A stretch of DNA of 36,750 nucleotides, from positions 26,160 through 62,909 of the forward strand of contig DJOI01000010.1 of assembly GCA_002439605.1 (NCBI GenBank). The letters run 5' to 3'. The translations under genes and the position numbers were made by a program. This document shows positions 30,954 through 36,750 of the stretch, in pieces; the stretch's first letter is position 1, and each line of letters opens with the position of its first letter. This DNA comes from Candidatus Segatella mututuai. GTDB taxonomy: Bacteria > Bacteroidota > Bacteroidia > Bacteroidales > Bacteroidaceae. Below the pieces are notes generated by a model. That model did not search any database. It saw nothing but the letters and a program-made list of their open reading frames with translations, and was not told where the DNA came from.

Positions 30954-33698
30954 ATGACTACTAAGTGGAATTTTCGTATAGATTCTCTATACCTAATTAT
31001 ATTATGCGCCCTGTTGCTTACCTCGTGTGGGAGCAAGTCAAAGAAGTATATTATCGGTGTCTCCCAATGCTCTATGGATACATGGAGAGAAAAGTTGAAC
31101 AGCGAGTTGAAGACGGCAGAGTATCTCAACGACTCCGTAGAGGTACGCTTGGCATCAGCCGATGATGATAATGCCCGTCAGTTGTCTCAGATCAATTACT
31201 TTATCGATCAGGGTGTCAGTCTGCTTGTCGTTTCTCCCAATCAGGTGAACGCTATTTCGCCAGCCCTCGAAAGGGCGCAGAGGAAAGGCATCCCTGTCGT
31301 ACTTGTCGATCGTAAGACCAAATCGAAGAAATATACAGCTTTTATCGGTTGCGACAATTATTTGTTGGGTAAGTTGGCAGGCAACTACATTGCCCAGCGA
31401 TTGAAGGGGAAGGGACGTGTCGTGGAAATCTGTGGACTTGATGGCTCTTCGCCAGCCATCGACCGACACCGTGGTTTTGTAGATGCGATGAAGGCCTATC
31501 CTGATATGAAGATTGTGGCCTCTGAGTCGGGCGACTGGAAGGAGCAAAGCGGTTCGGAGGCGATGAAACATGTGCTGGGCAAGACTCAGGATATTGATTA
31601 TGTCTTTTCGCAGAACGACCGCATGGCTTACGGTGCCTACAAAGTAGCCCGCGAACATGGCTTGCAGGGTAAATGTCATTTTGTGGGTGTGGATGGTTTG
31701 GCAGGTAAGAATGGCGGGCTCGACTTGGTAAGAAAAGGAATTTTGGAGGCTTCCATGCTTTATCCTACCAAGGGTGACGAGGTGATAGCTTTGGCAATGA
31801 AGATTTTGCGTCATGAACCATTTGCCCGCGACAACTATCTTCCTACATCGATTGTAACCCAAAGTAATGCCGAACTTATCCTGATGGAGGCCAAGGACAG
31901 CGAGCAACAGCGCAACAGCCTGGACATGCTCCATCAGAAGGTTTCTCAATATGACTCTGCCTATCATGTGCAGCGACTCTTTACCTTGGGTCTTGTCCTG
32001 TTGGTTGTGCTCATTGTTGTTGTGGCGGTTTATATGTTTCGCAGCTATCTCATCAAGACCCGCCTTAACGAGCAACTTGCCCAGCGCAACGACGAGTTGA
32101 GGCGACTCAACGGGGAGGTGCTCGAACTTACTCATTCGCGCCTGGTGTTCTTCACCAACATCAGTCATGAACTTCGTACTCCTTTGACGCTTATTGCCGA
32201 CCCTGTAGAGATGTTGCTCGACGATACTTCCATCAAGGGCAGGAGCAGGGAGCTCTTGCAGATGGTGAAACGCAACGCCTTGTCGCTACAGCGGCTGGTA
32301 AACTCCATTCTCGACTTCAGGAAAATACAGAACGGCAAGATGGAACTACAACTGGGAAGTTTCGATTTGTCTGAGGCTTTGCGGCAATGGACGGGCGACT
32401 TCGCCTTGACGGCTCAGCGCAAGAAGATAAATTTGCAGTTGGATACTACGAATTTCTCTTCTTCGGCAGTCGTGGCAGACAAGGAGAAACTTGCCCGTGT
32501 CGTTTTCAATCTTCTGGGCAATGCCTTGAAGTATACCCCTGCGGGTGGCTCTATCCGTGTGTCTTTGGAGGATGAGGGTGAGCGGCTACGTCTTGAGGTG
32601 AAAGACTCGGGCAAAGGCATTGACAAAGAAGAACTTGCCAAAGTGTTCGATCGCTTCTTCCAGTCCAAGGGAGCAACAAGTGGAACGGGCATTGGCTTGG
32701 CGTTGGTCAAGTCGTTTGTGGAGTTGCATCATGGCGAGGTAAGGGTAGAGAGCGAGCCTGGCAACGGAACTTGTTTTATCATCCAGATGCCCCGATGCCA
32801 GGAAGGCTTTGAGGAAGGCGAGCAGCCGGTTGCTGCCGATAAGTCTTCTGCTTTCTGTGATGATGGAATGTTGCAATATATAGATGACGGAGGACATCAT
32901 GGTGGTAAACTACAGCAGCTTATCTGCGAGCATGGCGAAAAGCCCACCTTGCTTATTATAGACGACAATAACGACATCCGGCAATATGAACGAACCATCT
33001 TGCAGGACAGCTATTTCGTGCTTGAGGCATCAGACGGCAAGGAGGGACTGGAGATGGCCCGTAAGGAAGTGCCCGACTTGGTGATATGCGACGTGATGAT
33101 GCCCGTCATGGATGGGCTGGAGTTTACCCGGCAGTTGAAGGCTCATATCGCCACTTCGCACATTCCTGTCATCATGCTTACGGCAAAGAACTTGGAAGAG
33201 AGCCGTGCCAAAGGTTACGAGCAGGGAGCCGATTCTTACATCACCAAGCCTTTTCATAGCAAGGTGCTCTTGGCTCGTGTGGAAAATCTGTTACGCCAGC
33301 GTGCCCATCTGCGTCAACTTTTTGCCCAGGGCGCTGCCGATGGAAAAGAAACTGAGGAAATGGCCAAGTTGGACAATCGTGACAAGGTGTTTGTCAAGCG
33401 ACTGCATGACATCATCAAGTCGCACATGGGCAACAGCGACTTTGGGGTCGAGGATATAGGCTCCGAGATAGGGCTGAGCCGTGTTCAGCTTTATCGCAAG
33501 GTGAAGGCCATCACAGGCTCGTCGGTAGTAGACCTTCTGCGCAAGACCCGCCTTGCCAAGGCTCGTCGTTTGCTCGAAGCCGACAGCATGAATATTTCCG
33601 AAGTGGCTTACGAGGTGGGCTTCTCTTCACCTTCTTATTTCACCAAGTGTTTCAAGGATGAGTATGGAATGTTGCCTGGTGATGTGACGAGGGGGTGA
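30954..33698 (+). CDS. Hybrid two-component system protein with periplasmic-binding-protein sensor
   Basis: This one-protein signalling system senses a periplasmic ligand and controls transcription. The 914-residue product has, in order: N-terminal signal or anchor with a lipobox-like LLTSC at C25; a type I periplasmic sugar-binding domain (about 32-310, with PVVLVDR, FSQNDRMAYGAY, FVGVDG); a membrane helix at 342-362; HisKA with H405 in SHELRTP; HATPase (NALKYTP, DSGKGI, GTGIGLALV); a receiver with D713 and K765; and a C-terminal AraC-type HTH (about 830-910). The fructose sensor of Bacteroides thetaiotaomicron has this plan, so a sugar ligand is likely. No SusC/SusD or glycoside hydrolase genes are adjacent. 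Start 30954 was chosen from the promoter and signal peptide. Confidence 0.93.
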   Translation: MTTKWNFRIDSLYLIILCALLLTSCGSKSKKYIIGVSQCSMDTWREKLNSELKTAEYLNDSVEVRLASADDDNARQLSQINYFIDQGVSLLVVSPNQVNAISPALERAQRKGIPVVLVDRKTKSKKYTAFIGCDNYLLGKLAGNYIAQRLKGKGRVVEICGLDGSSPAIDRHRGFVDAMKAYPDMKIVASESGDWKEQSGSEAMKHVLGKTQDIDYVFSQNDRMAYGAYKVAREHGLQGKCHFVGVDGLAGKNGGLDLVRKGILEASMLYPTKGDEVIALAMKILRHEPFARDNYLPTSIVTQSNAELILMEAKDSEQQRNSLDMLHQKVSQYDSAYHVQRLFTLGLVLLVVLIVVVAVYMFRSYLIKTRLNEQLAQRNDELRRLNGEVLELTHSRLVFFTNISHELRTPLTLIADPVEMLLDDTSIKGRSRELLQMVKRNALSLQRLVNSILDFRKIQNGKMELQLGSFDLSEALRQWTGDFALTAQRKKINLQLDTTNFSSSAVVADKEKLARVVFNLLGNALKYTPAGGSIRVSLEDEGERLRLEVKDSGKGIDKEELAKVFDRFFQSKGATSGTGIGLALVKSFVELHHGEVRVESEPGNGTCFIIQMPRCQEGFEEGEQPVAADKSSAFCDDGMLQYIDDGGHHGGKLQQLICEHGEKPTLLIIDDNNDIRQYERTILQDSYFVLEASDGKEGLEMARKEVPDLVICDVMMPVMDGLEFTRQLKAHIATSHIPVIMLTAKNLEESRAKGYEQGADSYITKPFHSKVLLARVENLLRQRAHLRQLFAQGAADGKETEEMAKLDNRDKVFVKRLHDIIKSHMGNSDFGVEDIGSEIGLSRVQLYRKVKAITGSSVVDLLRKTRLAKARRLLEADSMNISEVAYEVGFSSPSYFTKCFKDEYGMLPGDVTRG

Positions 33699-34604
33699 TT
33701 ATTGCTCTGTGGACGGCTTCCTTTTTCTTAGAATGATAAGAATTACGCCAGCCAAGATAAGCAGGATGCCGACACCCAAGCGCAACGAGAAAGCCTCGTC
33801 GAAGATGATAACACCGATGCAAACTGCCGTGACCGGTTCGAGGGCTCCCATGATGGCGGAAGGAGTGGATCCTATAAGGTTGATCGAGATATTCATGAAG
33901 AAGAGCGAGAGTACTGTTGGCAGAAGTGCCAACTGCAAGGCACAGGCCCATTGCGTGGGAGTGTGAAGCATCTGCAGGTTGTCGCCAGACAGCCATGAGA
34001 AAATCAAAACAACTAGGAAACAGAATGTTAAAATCCAGAAAGTGAACTTTAGGCTCGACATGGTTGTTTGCCATTGATTTACGGCAATGATGTAGATGGA
34101 GTAGAGCAAAGACGATGCCATGACCAATGCGAAACCTGTCGTGCTGAGCTTGGCGTTTCCGTCACCTTGGTAGAGCATTCCTACTCCAGCAACGGCGAGC
34201 AGGATGGCTATAGACGTGCTCCATGTAACCTTCTCGTGGAAGAAAACCGTCATCAGCACAGCTGTCATGATGGGGTAGACGAAGAGCAGGGTGCTGGCGA
34301 TACCTGCTGCCATATAATGAAAGCTTACGTAGAGTGTGATGGACGACATGGCAAAGAAAGTTCCCAAGAGGGCAAATCTGATGGCATGTCCCCATTTGAT
34401 GGAAAAATTCTCTTTGCGTACCAGCATGATGATAGCAAACATCAGAACAGCCAATGCATATCGATAGCAGAGTACCGTACCAGAGTTGATTCCGTCTTCA
34501 TAGAGCTTGAGGGTGCCCAAAGGATTGGTGCCGTAACAAACTGCAGCTACGACAGCAGCTGCAAAACCTTTAAATGTTTTGTTGGTAGAGGGTTGTTGTT
34601 CCAT
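33699..34604 (-). CDS. EamA/DMT-family transporter
   Basis: This ten-helix inner-membrane protein of the drug/metabolite transporter superfamily has two EamA repeats. The 301-residue product begins with KGFAAAVVAAVCYGTNPLGTLKLYEDG and has hydrophobic segments throughout. Near the end of the second repeat is the typical SIMGALEPVTAVCIGVIIFDE-like stretch, here SAIMGALEPVTAVCIGVIIF. It finishes with a basic tail (RKRKPSTEQ). Substrates in the family range from amino acids to metabolites and cannot be told here. Its stop codon abuts the stop of the convergent two-component gene with no bases between. Confidence 0.92.
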   Translation of the reverse strand: MEQQPSTNKTFKGFAAAVVAAVCYGTNPLGTLKLYEDGINSGTVLCYRYALAVLMFAIIMLVRKENFSIKWGHAIRFALLGTFFAMSSITLYVSFHYMAAGIASTLLFVYPIMTAVLMTVFFHEKVTWSTSIAILLAVAGVGMLYQGDGNAKLSTTGFALVMASSLLYSIYIIAVNQWQTTMSSLKFTFWILTFCFLVVLIFSWLSGDNLQMLHTPTQWACALQLALLPTVLSLFFMNISINLIGSTPSAIMGALEPVTAVCIGVIIFDEAFSLRLGVGILLILAGVILIILRKRKPSTEQ

Positions 34605-34681
34605 TTTTTTACTTTATTATTTTTTCTCCCGTTTCACTCTGTTGTGGAGTGTTAGGTGTAGTCTGATTTATTTTCTGGCTG

Positions 34682-34689
34682 CAAAAATA
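34682..34689 (-). promoter_or_regulatory. -7 element for the EamA transporter gene
   Basis: The minus strand reads TATTTTTG followed by C, about 78 bp before the start codon. TTTG lies 23 bp upstream (34716-34713), slightly longer than usual. Confidence 0.45.
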
Positions 34690-34727
34690 CATTTTTAATT
34701 TGAGAAAAAAAGCAAAAGTAGAAAACT

Positions 34728-34761
34728 TTTGCTACTTTTTCGAAAATAAATCGTACCTTTG
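34728..34761 (+). promoter_or_regulatory. -33/-7 promoter for the aldose epimerase gene
   Basis: TTTG (34728-34731), 22 bp, then TACCTTTG (34754-34761) followed by C. The leader is about 65 nt. It lies back to back with the EamA promoter. Confidence 0.6.
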
Positions 34762-34830
34762 CGATTAAGTAGCGATTTTGTCGTGTCCAAACTTTGAATA
34801 ATCAAAATAATCAAGCAAAATAAAAAACAA

Positions 34831-35700
34831 ATGGAACAGATCAAGAACGACCAACTCACAGTAGAGATTTCTTCTCTTGGAGCAGAACTTCAGAGCATCA
34901 AGGATGCTCGTGGTAACGAATATCTTTGGGACGGCGACGAGAAGTATTGGAATCGCCATTCTCCTATACTATTCCCTATCGTGTGTGGCTTGTGGAAGGA
35001 TACATACCGTATCGACGGCAAGGAGTATAAGCTGGGACGTCATGGCTTTGCCCGTGACACGGAGTTCCACCTTGTCAGCAAGGGTGAAGACCGCATAACA
35101 TATGCCCTGACCGACACCGAGGCTACGCTCAAGAATTATCCTTATCACTTCAACCTGGCAGTCTCTTATCGTCTGGAGGGCAAGAAACTGCACGTCGTCT
35201 GGCATGTTGCCAATACCGATGACAAGCAAATCTATTTCCAGATAGGTGGGCATCCAGCTTTCCTCGTTCCTGGTGCCGAAAAAGGTGAGGAACTGAAGGG
35301 ACAACTGAAGTTCGACAACCCCGAGCCAGAGCGTCTTTATGGAAATGTGGGTGGTTGCGTGGTAAAAGGCTACCACAAGGTGCCTACAGAGAAAGGTATA
35401 TGGGCATTTACGGAAGACAGCTTTGCCGACGATGCCGTCATCTTCGACCGCAGCCAGCTCAAGAAGATTACTCTTCTCGACGAGGCCGGAAAGCCCCATG
35501 TCTCACTCGACATCAAGACTCCTGCCGTAGGTATCTGGAGCCCAGCTGGCAAGCATGCTCCTTTCGTGTGCATCGAGCCTTGGTATGGCATTCACGACTG
35601 GGCCGAGTACGACGGTGAGTTCAAGGACAAGTATCTCATGAACAGTCTGCAGCCTGGTGCCAGCTTCATGAGCGAGTACACCATTACGATAGAGAAATGA
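34831..35700 (+). CDS. Aldose 1-epimerase family protein, LacX type
   Basis: The protein belongs to the galactose mutarotase superfamily, which interconverts sugar anomers in the cytoplasm. The 289-residue product has the LacX-like features: NEYLWDGDEKYWNRHSPILFPIVG-type start (here PIVCGL), GRHGFARD with the first catalytic-site histidine, GGHPAF with the second, and CIEPWYGIHDW with the glutamate base. There is no signal peptide. Which sugar it acts on is unknown, but its place beside a sugar-sensing-type regulator fits carbohydrate use. The OPT transporter gene follows after 51 bp. Confidence 0.9.
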   Translation: MEQIKNDQLTVEISSLGAELQSIKDARGNEYLWDGDEKYWNRHSPILFPIVCGLWKDTYRIDGKEYKLGRHGFARDTEFHLVSKGEDRITYALTDTEATLKNYPYHFNLAVSYRLEGKKLHVVWHVANTDDKQIYFQIGGHPAFLVPGAEKGEELKGQLKFDNPEPERLYGNVGGCVVKGYHKVPTEKGIWAFTEDSFADDAVIFDRSQLKKITLLDEAGKPHVSLDIKTPAVGIWSPAGKHAPFVCIEPWYGIHDWAEYDGEFKDKYLMNSLQPGASFMSEYTITIEK

Positions 35701-35751
35701 TGATTCGTTAATCCAAGTTTATACGTAACACATATTTTTTAATTTGACGCG

Positions 35752-36750
35752 ATGAAAGAAGAAATGAACCTCCCCGAGAATGCCTTCCGCGAGTTGAAGG
35801 ATGGCGAGCAGTATGAGCCGTTGATGGGTCCCGACAAGGCTTATCCCGAGGTCAATGCATGGTCGGTAACCTGGGGTATTGTGATGGCAGTCGTCTTTTC
35901 GGCGGCAGCTGCTTATCTTGGACTGAAGGTAGGACAGGTGTTCGAGGCTGCCATACCTATCGCCATTATTGCCGTAGGCGTAAGTACTGCGACCAAGCGC
36001 AACAAGGCATTGGGCGAGAACGTCATCATACAGAGTATCGGAGCCTGTTCGGGTGCCGTGGTGGCGGGAGCCATCTTTACCCTGCCAGCCATCTATATTC
36101 TGCAGGCCAAGTATCCAGAGATGACCACTTCGTTTATGAAGATATTCCTGGCTTCTGCTCTCGGCGGCATCTTGGGCATCCTGTTTCTGATACCTTTCCG
36201 TAAGTATTTCGTGAGCGACATGCATGGCAAGTATCCTTTTCCGGAAGCTACTGCCACCACACAAGTACTTGTGAGCGGTGCCAAGGGAGGCGACCAAGCC
36301 AAGCCCTTGCTCATAGCAGGACTGGTGGGAGGTTTGTACGACTTCATCGTGGCAAGCTTCGGCTGGTGGAACGAGAACTTTACGAGCCGTGTCATAGGAT
36401 GGGGATGCGACCTTGCCGACAAGGCCAAGCTTGTGTTCAAGGTGAATACGGGCGCTGCCGTGCTCGGTTTGGGCTACATCGTAGGTCTCAAGTATGCTCT
36501 TTACATCTGTTTTGGCTCTTTGGCTGTATGGTGGCTCATCGTTCCTGGTATGAGCCTGCTTTTCCACGACCAGGTGCTCAATGCCTGGGATCCTGCCATA
36601 ACATCTACTGTGGGAGCCATGTCTCCAGAGGAGATATTTCGTGCCTATGCCCGCAGCATTGGTATCGGTGGAATAGCCATGGCTGGCATTATTGGCATCA
36701 TCAAGAGCTGGGGTATCATCAAGGGAGCTGTAGGGTTGGCAGCCAAGGAG
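35752..36750 (+). CDS. OPT-family oligopeptide transporter, 3' end outside the window
   Basis: The reading frame is open from the ATG at 35752 to the last base and encodes 333 residues without a stop. After a short N-terminal segment (NLPENAFRELKDGEQYEPLM) come repeated membrane helices: SVTWGIVMAVVFSAAAAYLG, IPIAIIAVGVS, GACSGAVVAGAIFTLPAIYI and others, with the GKYPFPEATATTQVLV motif after the second pair. These are signatures of bacterial OPT proteins of about 600-680 residues that import small peptides or metal chelates. The opposite-strand ORFs in this stretch are shadows. Confidence 0.9.
   Translation, partial: MKEEMNLPENAFRELKDGEQYEPLMGPDKAYPEVNAWSVTWGIVMAVVFSAAAAYLGLKVGQVFEAAIPIAIIAVGVSTATKRNKALGENVIIQSIGACSGAVVAGAIFTLPAIYILQAKYPEMTTSFMKIFLASALGGILGILFLIPFRKYFVSDMHGKYPFPEATATTQVLVSGAKGGDQAKPLLIAGLVGGLYDFIVASFGWWNENFTSRVIGWGCDLADKAKLVFKVNTGAAVLGLGYIVGLKYALYICFGSLAVWWLIVPGMSLLFHDQVLNAWDPAITSTVGAMSPEEIFRAYARSIGIGGIAMAGIIGIIKSWGIIKGAVGLAAKE

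Overview
This 36.75-kb window comes from a member of the Bacteroidales, most likely the Prevotella/Segatella lineage. The evidence is: the type IX secretion (T9SS) genes porX, porW/sprE and porT; a Bacteroidetes-style TonB cluster (exbB-exbD-exbD-tonB-pstS-TPR); a hybrid two-component regulator with a periplasmic sugar-binding-type sensor; a BACON-domain metallopeptidase; a 5'-nucleotidase split over two genes; and repeated use of the Bacteroidetes -7 promoter motif TAnnTTTG, in three cases with TTTG exactly 20 bp upstream. The species is inference; no rRNA is present.

Region 1 (1-9303, minus strand) is a compact run that could be one transcript: an M43-type zinc metallopeptidase lipoprotein, aroA, a small four-cysteine membrane protein, a ZnuB-type metal ABC permease, a very long porW/sprE, porX and tsaE. 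Region 2 (9304-20080, plus strand) follows a 505-bp intergenic stretch carrying a 23-bp tandem repeat. It holds an LptF/LptG-family permease, ribBA, an aspartate aminotransferase-type enzyme, then the TonB energising cluster with a PstS-like lipoprotein and a TPR protein, closed by a clear terminator. Region 3 (20240-26500) has short transcription units: a 55-residue 2[4Fe-4S] ferredoxin missed by length filters, diverging from porT with an 18-bp perfect palindrome between them; the split 5'-nucleotidase pair; rplS; a small HTH-like protein diverging from a stand-alone AICAR formyltransferase-like gene; a 62-residue basic protein; and a MORN-like exported protein. Region 4 (26500-30860) is accessory: an 895-bp gene-free stretch, an Fn3-like lipoprotein, an M64-type peptidase with the motif HEALGH, a repeat array that doubles as a terminator, and a tRNA with anticodon CAT. 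Region 5 (30900-36750) holds the hybrid two-component regulator, an EamA transporter converging on it with zero spacing, a LacX-type aldose epimerase, and the start of an OPT-family transporter that runs off the window.

Functionally the window is dominated by cell-envelope work: T9SS regulation and assembly, TonB energy transduction, LPS export, metal uptake, and surface or periplasmic hydrolases. The most unusual non-coding signal is four unrelated short tandem arrays (positions 1, 9556, 26873 and 30408) that share a 22-23-bp period and all sit in intergenic DNA. At least two begin with an inverted copy of the unit, and one forms a terminator whose 3' arm has been copied four times.
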